Of a stretch of DNA of 64,000 bases, positions 49,478 to 57,896 are shown piece after piece; position 1 is the first letter of the stretch; the number at the start of each line of letters is the position of its first letter. The stretch covers positions 62,001-126,000 of the forward strand of contig CAVYYX010000006.1 of assembly GCA_963772825.1 (NCBI GenBank), read 5' to 3'. A program made the translations under genes and the position numbers. This DNA is from Desertimonas sp963772825. Lineage in GTDB: Bacteria > Actinomycetota > Acidimicrobiia > Acidimicrobiales > Ilumatobacteraceae. Under the pieces are notes generated by a model. It worked only from the letters and a program-made list of their open reading frames with translations. It was not told where the DNA came from and did no database searches.

Positions 49478-50251
49478 TCAGCCGCGTGAGGCGTAGCGCA
49501 TGCCGCCGGCGAACCCGGCGGCGGTGAGCGCCGTCGCCGCGACGCCCGCTGCGGCCCTGCGGATCACGGCCCTCGTGCGCTGGCTGAAATGGACGATCGG
49601 CCAGCCGCGCCGGCGGGCGTGGCGTTCCAGCGTGCCGTCAGGGTTCACGGCGACGGGATGGCCGACCGCTTCGAGCATCGGCAGGTCGCTCGCCGAATCG
49701 CTGTAGGCGTAGCACTGTGCGAGGTCGAGGCCGTCCCACCTCGCGACCTCGGCCATCGCCTCGACCTTGCCCGGGCCATAGCAGAACGGCCCGGCCAGTT
49801 CGCCGGTGTACACGCCATCGACCACGACGCTGCGCGTGCCGATGCCACCGGTCATGCCGAGCGTCGCCGCCAGCGGCTCGACGATCTCCACCGGCGAGGC
49901 CGACACGATGTACGTGGCCCGGCCGGCATGGCGGTGGAGGTCGAGCAGCCGGCGGGCTTCGGGACGGATCTTGTCGAGGAGCCGCGGCAGCACCTCGGCG
50001 TTGAGCGCCACGAGGTCGTCCTGGCGGATCCCGGCGACCGCCCCGAGGATGCGGTCGCGGACCGCCGCCGACTTGTCGTCACTGGCGCCGCGCAGCTTGA
50101 ACGTCAGTGCCGACAGACCGTCGCGGGCGAGCTGGCGGGCTCCCATCAAACCGGCGCGCCGCGCCGCGGTGGCGAAGACAAACGCCGAGGAGCCCGAGAT
50201 GAGCGTGCGATCGAGGTCGAAGAACGCCGCACTCGGCCCGCTCGACGCCAT
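49478..50251 (-). CDS. HAD-IB family phosphatase (SerB-like)
   Basis: A 257-residue HAD hydrolase: FFDLDRTLISGSSAF (motif 1 DLDRT), motif 2 TYIVSASPVEIVEPL, motif 3 Lys in GPGKVEAMAEV, motif 4 CYAYSDSASDLPMLEAVGH. C-terminal residues ~228-255 form a hydrophobic helix (AAAGVAATALTAAGFAGG). Typical for actinobacterial lysophosphatidate/phosphoserine phosphatase-like HAD-IB proteins. ATG 50251 is chosen; the open upstream frame is repeat family B sequence. Confidence 0.85.
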   Translation of the reverse strand: MASSGPSAAFFDLDRTLISGSSAFVFATAARRAGLMGARQLARDGLSALTFKLRGASDDKSAAVRDRILGAVAGIRQDDLVALNAEVLPRLLDKIRPEARRLLDLHRHAGRATYIVSASPVEIVEPLAATLGMTGGIGTRSVVVDGVYTGELAGPFCYGPGKVEAMAEVARWDGLDLAQCYAYSDSASDLPMLEAVGHPVAVNPDGTLERHARRRGWPIVHFSQRTRAVIRRAAAGVAATALTAAGFAGGMRYASRG

Positions 50252-50302
50252 CGACACGTACTCGCTCACACCCAGAGTTGTAGCCGAGGACCCGCCCCCA
50301 TC

Positions 50303-50359
50303 GGAGTGTTTCCGGCCATCGGAGTGTTTCCGGCCGACACGCCCCGCACGAAACACTCC
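50303..50359 (+). repeat. Repeat family B, copy 2, with an extra 18-bp half unit
   Basis: Full 39-bp unit 50321-50359 preceded by an 18-bp tandem half (GGAGTGTTTCCGGCCATC). Fills part of the gap between rsmI and the HAD-IB gene. Confidence 0.85.
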
Positions 50360-50398
50360 AAAGTCGGTTGGTCGCCGATGGATGTTGCAGAACAGCGA

Positions 50399-51229
50399 CT
50401 AGTGGCGTTTCGAGCGCGCCACCGCAACGTCGTAGGCGCGACGCCGGGGCACGCCGAGCGCCCCGGCAACACGGGCGGCTGCATCGCGTGTCGATGCGCC
50501 GGCGACCAACTCGGCATCGACCGCCCTGACGATGTCGTCGTCGCCGACCTCGGTCTCGACGTCTGGCGCTCCACCGAGAACGATCACGTACTCCCCCCGC
50601 GGCGTCCCGACCTCGATGTCCCCGAGCGTCCCGCGCACGATCGTCTCGTAGAGCTTCGTCAGCTCGCGGGCGACGGCGACTGGGCGATCCGGCCCGCACG
50701 CCTCGGTGAGATCGGCGATCGTGCGCACGACACGGTGGGGCGCCTCGTAGAGCACCACGGTCCGACGCTCGGCGGCGACCTCGCCGAGCCGCTTCCGGCG
50801 CTCCGCCCCGCTGCGCGGTAGGAACCCCTCGAACACGAAACGTGTCGTCGGCAGGCCGCTGCTCACCAGCGCGGCGACCAGTGCCGCTGGCCCGGGCACC
50901 GTGGTCACCTCGTAACCGGCGTCGAGCACCGCCCGCACGAGCAGTTCTCCCGGGTCGCTGATGCCCGGCGTTCCGGCATCGGTGACGAGGGCGACGTCGC
51001 CGCCCTCCCCGAGCACGGCGAGGACCTCGTCGGCGCAACGCCGCTCGGTGTGCTCGTTACACACGGCGAGGCGCTTGGCCGTCAGTCCGGCGGCCTGCAG
51101 CAGCCGGCCGGTGCGGCGGGTGTCCTCGCAGCAGATCAGCGCCGACGACGACAGCGCCTCGGCCGCGCGCGGCGCCAGGTCACCGAGGTTGCCGATCGGC
51201 GTCGAAACGAGCGTCAGCACTCCCCTCAC
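50399..51229 (-). CDS. rsmI: 16S rRNA (cytidine(1402)-2'-O)-methyltransferase
   Basis: A 276-residue tetrapyrrole-methylase-fold enzyme that methylates C1402 of 16S rRNA. LVSTPIGNLGDLAPRA (about 5-20), CEDTRRTGRLL, VALVTDAGTPGISDPGELLV, VPGPAALVAALVSSGLPT and FEGFLPR are all family hallmarks. GTG at 51229 overlaps the DUF192 stop (GTGA). Confidence 0.95.
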   Translation of the reverse strand: MRGVLTLVSTPIGNLGDLAPRAAEALSSSALICCEDTRRTGRLLQAAGLTAKRLAVCNEHTERRCADEVLAVLGEGGDVALVTDAGTPGISDPGELLVRAVLDAGYEVTTVPGPAALVAALVSSGLPTTRFVFEGFLPRSGAERRKRLGEVAAERRTVVLYEAPHRVVRTIADLTEACGPDRPVAVARELTKLYETIVRGTLGDIEVGTPRGEYVIVLGGAPDVETEVGDDDIVRAVDAELVAGASTRDAAARVAGALGVPRRRAYDVAVARSKRH

Positions 51230-51561
51230 TCGCCGTCGCGCACCTCGACGACGTCGCCCAGCGAGAGGCCCCAGCGTTCGAACGCCCCGGTGGATGCCTC
51301 GATGACCCAGCGACCGTGTTTGACCGGCGATCCCAGCCGCCTCGGCCGCATCCGCACGATCTTGATCACGACGCCGCTCTCGTCGACGAAGGCCACGTCG
51401 ATGGCGAAGTGCATCCCGAAGGTGTGCACCCACCGGCACGACGGTATGACAAGTGCACCCTCGATGCCGTCCCGTCCGCGCAGACCGCGTCGACGTGCTG
51501 AACCGCTGTCCGAGACTTCTGCGGACGCGAGGACCCGTGCTTCGCTGACCAACCACGCCAC
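51226..51561 (-). CDS. DUF192-domain protein
   Basis: A 111-residue DUF192 fold: RGLRGRDGIEGALVIPSCRW, VHTFGMHFAIDVAFVDESG and VIKIVRMRPRRLGSPVKHG with the terminal WGLSLGDVVEV. Function not established. Start GTG 51561 (AWLVSEARVLASA) with GGGGGT upstream; no signal peptide. Coupled to rsmI by a 4-base overlap. Confidence 0.8.
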   Translation of the reverse strand: MAWLVSEARVLASAEVSDSGSARRRGLRGRDGIEGALVIPSCRWVHTFGMHFAIDVAFVDESGVVIKIVRMRPRRLGSPVKHGRWVIEASTGAFERWGLSLGDVVEVRDGE

Positions 51562-51693
51562 ACCCCCAGGATGGCATGTCCCCGGCGAAGTCGAGACGGC
51601 CCGGGGCGGTGTCGTACAGTGCCGCCGGACTGACAAGGAGAGACGAGTGGTCGGGAGCATCCTGGGTACCCCGAAACGACGGCGGGCTGAGCA

Positions 51694-52815
51694 ATGCGGC
51701 TGACCGGTATCGAGCTGCGCCGCGTGGCGATGCCCCTGCGTACGCCGTTCCGCACGTCCTTCGGCACGGAGCGAGACCGCGACGTCCTGCTGGTCCGCGC
51801 CGAAGGCACCGTCGAAGGCGCGCCGGCCGTCGGGTGGGGCGAGTGCGTGGCGGGGGCCGAGCCGCGGTACTCCGCCGAGTACGTCGACGGCGCCGATCAC
51901 GTCGTCTCACGCTTCTTCATACCCCGCCTGTTCGATGCCGGCGACGTGACGGCTGAGCAGATCCGCCCGCTCCTTGCCGTGTTCGAAGGCCATCCGATGG
52001 CCAAGGCAGCGCTGGAGATGGCGGTCCTCGACGCCGAGCTTCGTGTCGCGGGAACCTCGTTCGCCGAGCACTTCGGAGCCGTCGTCGACCGAGTCCCGGC
52101 CGGCGTCTCGGTGGGGATCACGGACCGCACCCCCGAGCTGCTCGAGCAGGTCGCCGGATACCTCGACGACGGCTACGTGCGCATCAAATTGAAGATCGAA
52201 CCGGGCCGTGACATCGACCGCGTCGCCGCGGTGCGCGAACGCTTCGGCGACGACCTCAAGTTGCAGGTCGACGCGAACGCCGCCTACACGCTCGACGATG
52301 CCGACCATCTCGCCGAGCTCGACGCGTTCGGGTTACTGCTCGTCGAGCAGCCCCTCGCCGCCGACGACCTCCGCCATCACTCCTTGCTGGCCAAGCGGAT
52401 GAGCACGCCGATCTGCCTCGACGAGTCGATCACCTCGGCGAAGACTGCGGCCGACGCCATCGCCCTCGGCGCCTGCGCCATCGTCAACATCAAGGCCGGG
52501 CGGGTCGGCGGATATCTCGAGGCCAGGCGAGTCCACGACATGTGCCAGCTCCACGGGGTGCCCGTGTGGTGCGGCGGGATGTTGGAGACGGGCCTCGGAC
52601 GGGCGGCCAATCTCGCCCTCGCTGCGCTTCCCGGGTTCACCCTGCCGGGCGACACGTCGGCGTCGGACCGCTACTGGGAGCGCGATCTCACGGAGCCGTT
52701 CTTGCTCGACGCCGACGGCCACGTCGCCGTTCCATCGGGTCCCGGCCTCGGGGTCGAGCCGCTGCCTGACGTGCTCGCCGACGTCACCACGTCGGCGCGC
52801 TGGCTGCGCCGCTGA
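51694..52815 (+). CDS. menC: o-Succinylbenzoate synthase-like enolase-superfamily enzyme
   Basis: A 373-residue muconate-lactonising-subgroup enzyme. Lys-x-Lys base at about 165/167 (RIKLKIEPG), metal ligands in QVDANAAY, LLVEQPL and CLDESIT, and the second Lys in IVNIKAGRVGG. This matches actinobacterial MenC/N-acylamino-acid racemase. No other menaquinone genes adjoin, so NSAR activity or another substrate is possible. AAGGAGAG lies well upstream; the ATG is close to GCTGAGCA. Confidence 0.82.
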   Translation: MRLTGIELRRVAMPLRTPFRTSFGTERDRDVLLVRAEGTVEGAPAVGWGECVAGAEPRYSAEYVDGADHVVSRFFIPRLFDAGDVTAEQIRPLLAVFEGHPMAKAALEMAVLDAELRVAGTSFAEHFGAVVDRVPAGVSVGITDRTPELLEQVAGYLDDGYVRIKLKIEPGRDIDRVAAVRERFGDDLKLQVDANAAYTLDDADHLAELDAFGLLLVEQPLAADDLRHHSLLAKRMSTPICLDESITSAKTAADAIALGACAIVNIKAGRVGGYLEARRVHDMCQLHGVPVWCGGMLETGLGRAANLALAALPGFTLPGDTSASDRYWERDLTEPFLLDADGHVAVPSGPGLGVEPLPDVLADVTTSARWLRR

Positions 52816-52858
52816 TTTTGTCCGCCCGAACGTCACGATCCGCTGGCACCATGGTCGT

Positions 52859-53530
52859 GTGACTCCCCCGGCTGCTCCACGACGCGACGTCGTGCTGTTC
52901 GACCTCGACGGCACGCTGTCGCACTCAGAGCCAGGCATCTGCGGAACGCTCAAGCTCGCCATCGCCGAGGTCGGATTGCCGGTCCCCAGCGACGAGGCGC
53001 TGCGCACGGCGATCGGCCCGCCGTTCACGGTCGGGCTCCCGGCCATCGGCGTCCCCGCCGATCGGGTCGACGACGTCACGGTCGTCTATCGGTCGATGTA
53101 CGAGGTCACGGGGATCTTCGACACGACGTTGTACGAGGGCATCATCGAACTGCTCGACGATCTGGCCGACGCCGGCCGCATGCTGTGCCTCGCCACGTCG
53201 AAGCCCGAGACGTCGGCCCGGCGAGTGCTCGAGCATTTCGATCTCACCGATCGATTCAAGGTGATCGGGGCGGCGAGCGACGACTACCTCCTGCACACGA
53301 AGGCCGACGTGATCGCCACGGTCCTCGACCGGATCGGGCTCGTCGGCGGCGACGAGATCGTGATGGTCGGCGACCGCCGGTTCGACGTCGAGGGCGCGGC
53401 GGCCCACGGCATCGACACGATCGGCGCGCTGTGGGGCTACGGATCGTACGACGAGCTCCAGGCGGCCGGACCGTGGGCGATCGCCGATCATCCACACCAG
53501 GTGATGCGCCTCGTCGGGTGCGACGCCTAG
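52859..53530 (+). CDS. HAD-superfamily hydrolase (phosphoglycolate phosphatase-like)
   Basis: A 223-residue HAD with cap: LFDLDGTLSHSEPGI (motif 1), CLATSKPETSARRVLEHF (motif 2), a Lys in HTKADVIATVL (motif 3) and VMVGDRRFDVEGAAAHGI (motif 4). GTG start. Gph/PGMB-type, substrate unknown. Runs with the small membrane protein and otsAB. Confidence 0.88.
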   Translation: MTPPAAPRRDVVLFDLDGTLSHSEPGICGTLKLAIAEVGLPVPSDEALRTAIGPPFTVGLPAIGVPADRVDDVTVVYRSMYEVTGIFDTTLYEGIIELLDDLADAGRMLCLATSKPETSARRVLEHFDLTDRFKVIGAASDDYLLHTKADVIATVLDRIGLVGGDEIVMVGDRRFDVEGAAAHGIDTIGALWGYGSYDELQAAGPWAIADHPHQVMRLVGCDA

Positions 53531-53542
53531 CGTAGGGAAATC

Positions 53543-53950
53543 ATGTCGCTGACCGCCACACCCCCCGACGTCGTAGCTGCCGTCCCGCAGCGATCGTCGG
53601 CCGACCGGCTGATGCGGCGCATCTTGCGGCTCCCCGTCGATGCGGACCCGGGGACCGCCGAAGGGGCGCGCAAGGCGTTCCAGACGTCGATGCTCGTCGC
53701 CACGGTGCGCTGCCTGCTGATGTACATCGTCTTCCCGTTCGTGCTCCCCGCCCTGGGGATCGCCAAGGGCGTCGGCCCGGCGATCGGGCTCGCTGTCAAC
53801 CTCGTGGCGATGGTGTGCATCGTGTTCAGCCTGCGGCGCTTCTTCCGCGCCGACCACCCGAAGCGCTGGTGGTATGCGGCCCTCGGGGGTTCGGTGCTCG
53901 TGCTCCTCGTCGTCCTCGCTGCCACCGACATCGCCGATCTGGTCAGGTGA
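53543..53950 (+). CDS. Small multi-pass membrane protein
   Basis: A 135-residue protein without a named family that I recognise. Soluble N-terminus (about 1-45), then three hydrophobic segments: MLVATVRCLLMYIVFPFVLPAL, GPAIGLAVNLVAMVCIVFSL and ALGGSVLVLLVVLAATDIA. RRFFRADHPKRW separates the last two. Its stop overlaps the otsA GTG by 4 bases (GTGA), so it is co-translated with trehalose synthesis. Confidence 0.7.
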   Translation: MSLTATPPDVVAAVPQRSSADRLMRRILRLPVDADPGTAEGARKAFQTSMLVATVRCLLMYIVFPFVLPALGIAKGVGPAIGLAVNLVAMVCIVFSLRRFFRADHPKRWWYAALGGSVLVLLVVLAATDIADLVR

Positions 53951-55407
53951 CAGCAGCTCCGCGGGGCACGCCGCGGCCGCTCGTGATCGCCGCCAACCGG
54001 CTCCCGGTGATGAGGGCCGCTGACGACTCCTGGACTCCGAGCCCCGGCGGGCTCGTTCGGGCGCTCCTGCCGATGCTGCGTGCTGCCGGCGGAGCGTGGG
54101 TGGGCTGGACCGGCGTGGTCGACGACGACGCCGAACCGTTCACCCTCGATGGCGTCGAGCTTCACCCCGTCAAGCTGTCGCGCAGCGAATACGACGACTA
54201 CTACGAGGGCTTTTCCAACGACTCGCTGTGGCCGCTGTACCACGACGCGGTGCGCGAATCGACGTTCAAGACCCAGCAATGGGACGCCTACGTCGCCGTC
54301 AACGAGCGGTTCGCAGAGCGGCTGGCGGAGGTCGCCCCACCCGACGCGGTGATCTGGGTCCACGACTACCAGCTGCAACTCGTTCCGAAGATGGTCCGCG
54401 AGCTCCGCCCGGACGCCACGATCGGGTTCTTCCTCCACGTGCCGTTCCCCCCATGGGAGCTGTTCGCCCGCCTGCCATGGCGCACCGAGATCATCGAGGG
54501 GCTGCTCGGCGCCGACCTCGTCGGCTTCCAGCGTTTGATGGGCGCCGAGAACTTCGCGCACATCGCCCAGCGGCTCGGACTGCTCGCCGATCCAACGGCC
54601 GGTGAGATCACCGTCGCCGAGCCGAACCAGCCGACGGTCCTGGCCACCGCCGACGGCGGGCACGTCGAGGTCGGCGCCTTCCCGATCTCCATCGACGTCG
54701 AAGAGTTCAGCGAGCTGGCCGCCGAGCGCAATGTGCGCCGAGCGTCGGCGACGGTCAGATCGCGTCTCGGCAACCCCGAGGTCGTGCTCCTCTGCGTCGA
54801 CCGCCTCGACTACACCAAAGGCATCGGGGCCCGGATGCGGGCGTTCCGGTCGCTGCTCGACGACGGCACGCTCGATGCCGAACGCTGCGTCATGATCCAA
54901 GTCGCCACGCCGACGCGCGAGGCGGTCGAGCACTACCAGGACGAACGCCACGAGATCGAGCGCCTCGTCGGTGAGATCAACGGCCTGCACGCGCGGATCG
55001 GCCAGCCGGTGCTCCACTACCTGTATCGCTCGTTGTCGCTGGAGGATCTCGTCGCCCTCTATCTCGCCGGTGACGTGATGCTGGTGACGCCACTGCGCGA
55101 CGGGATGAACCTCGTCGCCAAGGAGTTCGTGGCGTCACGGCGCGACGTCAACGGCGTCCTCGTGCTGTCCGAGTTCGCCGGAGCTGCCGACCAGCTCACC
55201 GACGCCGTCCTCGTCAACCCCCACGATGAGGACGCGATGCGAGCCGCAATCGTTCACGCCATCGAGATGAACCACACCGAGCGGACCCGGCGGATGGCCG
55301 CGCTGCGCGACGCCGTTGCCCGCAGCGACGTGCGCAGCTGGGCCGAGCGGTTCCTCGAGGATCTCGCCGGGGCTGCCCCCGACGTCTCCGGGCGGAAGAC
55401 GCCGTGA
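53947..55407 (+). CDS. otsA: Trehalose-6-phosphate synthase
   Basis: GT20 glycosyltransferase, 486 residues: UDP- or other NDP-glucose plus glucose-6-phosphate gives trehalose-6-P. Marks: ANRLPV (about 17), GWTGVVDD, FSNDSLWPLYH, VWVHDYQLQLVPKMV, FFLHVPFPPWE, DRLDYTKGIGARM and TPLRDGMNLVAKEF. GTG start inside the membrane protein stop; stop overlaps otsB by 4 bases. Osmotic and desiccation protection. Confidence 0.95.
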   Translation: MTAAPRGTPRPLVIAANRLPVMRAADDSWTPSPGGLVRALLPMLRAAGGAWVGWTGVVDDDAEPFTLDGVELHPVKLSRSEYDDYYEGFSNDSLWPLYHDAVRESTFKTQQWDAYVAVNERFAERLAEVAPPDAVIWVHDYQLQLVPKMVRELRPDATIGFFLHVPFPPWELFARLPWRTEIIEGLLGADLVGFQRLMGAENFAHIAQRLGLLADPTAGEITVAEPNQPTVLATADGGHVEVGAFPISIDVEEFSELAAERNVRRASATVRSRLGNPEVVLLCVDRLDYTKGIGARMRAFRSLLDDGTLDAERCVMIQVATPTREAVEHYQDERHEIERLVGEINGLHARIGQPVLHYLYRSLSLEDLVALYLAGDVMLVTPLRDGMNLVAKEFVASRRDVNGVLVLSEFAGAADQLTDAVLVNPHDEDAMRAAIVHAIEMNHTERTRRMAALRDAVARSDVRSWAERFLEDLAGAAPDVSGRKTP

Positions 55408-56165
55408 CGAGCGAGGCACCGACCTTTGACGACCCGGCCGCCGTCGCCGCCGAGGTCGCCGCCCTCGAGCGACCGCTGCTCGCCGCCTTCGACGTCGACG
55501 GGGTGCTCGCCCCGATCGTCGCCCACGCCGCCGATGCCGCGCTCCTGCCCGGATTGCTCGATGCGCTCGGCGCGCTGTCGGCGCAGACTCCGGTGGGCAT
55601 CGTGTCCGGACGAAACGTCGAGAACCTCGCCCGCTTCGGCTTTCCCGACGTGCTCCTCGTCGCCGGCAGTCACGGGGCAGAGCGGCGCGGCCGACCGCTC
55701 GCTCCGCTGTCCGCCGCCGAGGTCGATCGGCTCGCCCGACTCCGCGTCCTCGCTGACCGGGCCGCCCGCGATGCGGGACCGGGCGCGTGGGTGGAGTCCA
55801 AGCCGACGGCGGTGGTGGTCCACGTTCGGGAGGCCGACGAGCGCACCGCCGAGCAGGCGTTGGGGGCCCTCGCGAAGGCGGCCAAGTCGGTACCGGGGGC
55901 CCAGGTCAAGCGGGGCCACCGGATCGTCGAGCTCACCGTCCGCGCCGCCAGCAAGGCCGCGGCGATCGCCGACATGCGCGGCGAGGTCGGCGCCCAAGCC
56001 GTGTCGTTCGTCGGCGACGACATCACCGACGAGGACGTGTTCAGCGCTCTCGGGGCGGGCGACCTCGGCATCCGCGTCGGCGCCGGGCAGACCTCGGCGC
56101 GGCGCCGCATCCGTGACCCCGCCGACGTCCTGACGTTCGTCCACCGCCTCGCCGCCACCCTCTGA
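55404..56165 (+). CDS. otsB: Trehalose-6-phosphate phosphatase
   Basis: HAD phosphatase, 253 residues, makes trehalose from OtsA product. Motif 1 AAFDVDGVLAPIV, motif 2 VGIVSGRNVE, GSHGAERRG, and motif 4 SFVGDDITDEDVFSAL. GTG start with GTGA overlap to otsA, so strict operon. Confidence 0.93.
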   Translation: MTSEAPTFDDPAAVAAEVAALERPLLAAFDVDGVLAPIVAHAADAALLPGLLDALGALSAQTPVGIVSGRNVENLARFGFPDVLLVAGSHGAERRGRPLAPLSAAEVDRLARLRVLADRAARDAGPGAWVESKPTAVVVHVREADERTAEQALGALAKAAKSVPGAQVKRGHRIVELTVRAASKAAAIADMRGEVGAQAVSFVGDDITDEDVFSALGAGDLGIRVGAGQTSARRRIRDPADVLTFVHRLAATL

Positions 56166-56171
56166 CACCTT

Positions 56172-56228
56172 GGAGTGTTTGCTGCCGTTGGAGTGCCTGC
56201 TGCCGACACGCCCCGCCGCAAACACTCC
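56172..56228 (+). repeat. Repeat family B, copy 3, with an extra 18-bp half unit
   Basis: Full unit 56190-56228 (centre GCCGACACGCCCCGC) preceded by the half GGAGTGTTTGCTGCCGTT (56172-56189). It sits between otsB and the MmcQ-like gene and can be read as extra N-terminal codons of the latter. Confidence 0.85.
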
Positions 56229-56247
56229 GATGCCCTACGGTTTGGCG

Positions 56248-56619
56248 ATGACGCCGGACGAGTTGCACGCCTACTGCCTTGCCAAGCCCGGGGCCTGGGA
56301 GGACGAGCCGTGGGAGGGCGACACCGTCGCCAAGGTGGGACCCTCGGGCAAGGGCAAGATCTTCGCCTTCATGGGCAGCGACAGCGTCGGGGTGAAGGCC
56401 GGATCCAACCGCGACGAAGCCGACGAGTGGCTCGCCCGCTATCCGGACGATGCCTCCGTGATGGCCTACATCGGCCGCTCCGGCTGGAACACGCTGCGCC
56501 TCGGCGGGGAGATCCCCGACGACGAGCTGGAAGAGGCCATCGACACCAGCTACGACCTGGTGGTCAGCAAGCTCCCCAAGTCGCAACGGCCAATCTACGG
56601 CGACCCCGAGGTTGTGTAG
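56248..56619 (+). CDS. MmcQ/YjbR-family protein
   Basis: A 123-residue CyaY-like double-wing DNA-binding family protein: TPDELHAYCLAKPGAWEDEPW, GKIFAFMGSDSVGVKAGSN, and SGWNTLRLGGEIPDDELEEAIDTSYDLVVSKLP. Function unclear. ATG 56230 is an alternative start; anything earlier is repeat B. Confidence 0.82.
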   Translation: MTPDELHAYCLAKPGAWEDEPWEGDTVAKVGPSGKGKIFAFMGSDSVGVKAGSNRDEADEWLARYPDDASVMAYIGRSGWNTLRLGGEIPDDELEEAIDTSYDLVVSKLPKSQRPIYGDPEVV

Positions 56620-56636
56620 CCTTGTAATCGGCAGGG

Positions 56637-56652
56637 ATTAGGGATACCTTAC
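56637..56652. promoter_or_regulatory. Promoter with TTAGG-N4-CCTTA dyad before the bfd-like gene
   Basis: TTAGGGATACCTTA is an imperfect dyad resembling an IdeR/DtxR iron box core. TACCTT (56645-56650) inside it is also a -10 candidate 8 bases before GTG 56659. Iron-dependent control is inferred. Confidence 0.45.
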
Positions 56653-56658
56653 GCACTC

Positions 56659-56871
56659 GTGGCTCTCGTGTGCCTGTGCTACGGCGTGAACGAACGCCGC
56701 GTCCGTCGCGAGATCGACCACGGGGCGACCTCGATCGCCGAGATCGCCGAACGGTGTCAGGCCGGCAGCTGCTGTCAGAGCTGCCACCCCACCCTCGACG
56801 AATTGCTCGCCGAGCGCTGCCCCCAGCCGGTCGGCGTGACCCGCCGTGGCGGCCGCCTCGTCATCGCCTGA
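56659..56871 (+). CDS. bfd: Bacterioferritin-associated ferredoxin-like protein
   Basis: A 70-residue [2Fe-2S] protein: CLCYGVNERRVRREID at the N-terminus and CQAGSCCQSCHPTLDELL in the middle supply the C-x-C and C-x2-C ligands of the Bfd fold. It reduces bacterioferritin to release iron, and lies 14 bases before bfr. GTG start. Confidence 0.88.
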   Translation: MALVCLCYGVNERRVRREIDHGATSIAEIAERCQAGSCCQSCHPTLDELLAERCPQPVGVTRRGGRLVIA

Positions 56872-56872
56872 G

Positions 56873-56878
56873 TAGTGT
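56873..56878 (+). promoter_or_regulatory. Candidate -10 box (TAGTGT) of bfr
   Basis: TAGTGT ends 7 bases before ATG 56886; bfr can be made from its own leaderless message. Confidence 0.45.
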
Positions 56879-56885
56879 CGCCCTC

Positions 56886-57356
56886 ATGCAGGGCGACCCC
56901 GACATCCTCGAGCTGCTCAACGAGGTCCTCACCGGCGAGCTGACGGCGATCAACCAGTACTTCCTCCACGCCAAGATGTGCGACAACTGGGGCTACCGGC
57001 GCCTCGCCGAGAAGGTGCGCGAGGAGTCGATCGACGAGATGAAGCATGCCGAAGCTCTCGTCGAGCGGGTCCTCTACCTCGAAGGCGTCCCGAACCTGCA
57101 ACGCCTCGGGACGCTGCGCATCGGAGAGACCGTGGTCGAGCAGTTCCAATCCGACCTCGCCGTCGAACACGCCGCCCTCGAGCGCCTCGGCGACGGCATC
57201 GCCCTGTGCCTCACGAAGGGCGACCACGGCAGCCGTGAGCTGCTCGAGTCGATCCTCACCGACGAGGAGGACCACGTCGACTGGCTGGAGACGCAGCTGG
57301 AGACGGTCAACCAGATCGGCATCGAGCACTACCTCGCCCAGCAACTCCATTCCTAA
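56886..57356 (+). CDS. bfr: Bacterioferritin
   Basis: A 156-residue haem ferritin. Ferroxidase and haem ligands visible: GELTAINQYFLHAKM, ESIDEMKHAEALVERV (Glu, haem Met and His), and TDEEDHVDWLET (Glu, His). Full length. Stores iron with the neighbouring Bfd as its reductase partner. Confidence 0.95.
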   Translation: MQGDPDILELLNEVLTGELTAINQYFLHAKMCDNWGYRRLAEKVREESIDEMKHAEALVERVLYLEGVPNLQRLGTLRIGETVVEQFQSDLAVEHAALERLGDGIALCLTKGDHGSRELLESILTDEEDHVDWLETQLETVNQIGIEHYLAQQLHS

Positions 57357-57357
57357 C

Positions 57358-57384
57358 GCCGGGTGGGCGTTCGCCCCGGCGGTC
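57358..57384 (+). terminator. Hairpin after bfr
   Basis: CGCCGGG-TGGGCG pairs with CGCCCCGGCG around TT; no T tract. Confidence 0.4.
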
Positions 57385-57434
57385 ATGACAAGATGAACGT
57401 CAACGCGGGGAAGCAGATTTAGGGGGGTACTGAG

Positions 57435-57896
57435 GTGGAGATCTCACTCACGGTCAACGGCGCAGCTCGTAGCGGCGATGTCGAACCACGCACGCTGCTC
57501 GTGCAGTTCCTGCGCGAGCAGCTCAGCCTGACCGGTACGAACGTCGGCTGCGACACGTCGTCGTGCGGGGCGTGCACCGTGCACGTCGACGGCGAGTCGG
57601 TGAAGAGCTGCACGATGCTCGCCCTGCAGGCCGATGGCACCGACATCGTCACGATCGAGGGGCTGGCCACGAACGGCGAGCTGCATCCGATGCAGCAGGC
57701 GTTCATGGAGAACCACGGGCTGCAGTGCGGCTATTGCACGCCGGGCATGATCATGGCGGCGACGAGCCTGCTCAACGAGCAGCCCCACCCCACCGAGGCC
57801 GACGTGCGGATCGGCCTGGAGGGCAACCTGTGCCGCTGCACCGGCTACCACAACATCGTCAAGGCCGTGCTCGCCGCCGCCGGGGCAAGCCGATGA
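57435..57896 (+). CDS. coxS: (2Fe-2S) small subunit of a CODH-like/xanthine dehydrogenase-family enzyme
   Basis: A 153-residue protein with two [2Fe-2S] clusters: CDTSSCGACTVHVDGESVKSC (plant-type) and GLQCGYCTPGMIMAATSLL with GNLCRCTGYHNIV. It transfers electrons from Mo site to FAD subunit. Stop overlaps the large subunit ATG (ATGA). An A/G-rich site (TACTGAGGTG) leads GTG 57435. Confidence 0.92.
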   Translation: MEISLTVNGAARSGDVEPRTLLVQFLREQLSLTGTNVGCDTSSCGACTVHVDGESVKSCTMLALQADGTDIVTIEGLATNGELHPMQQAFMENHGLQCGYCTPGMIMAATSLLNEQPHPTEADVRIGLEGNLCRCTGYHNIVKAVLAAAGASR

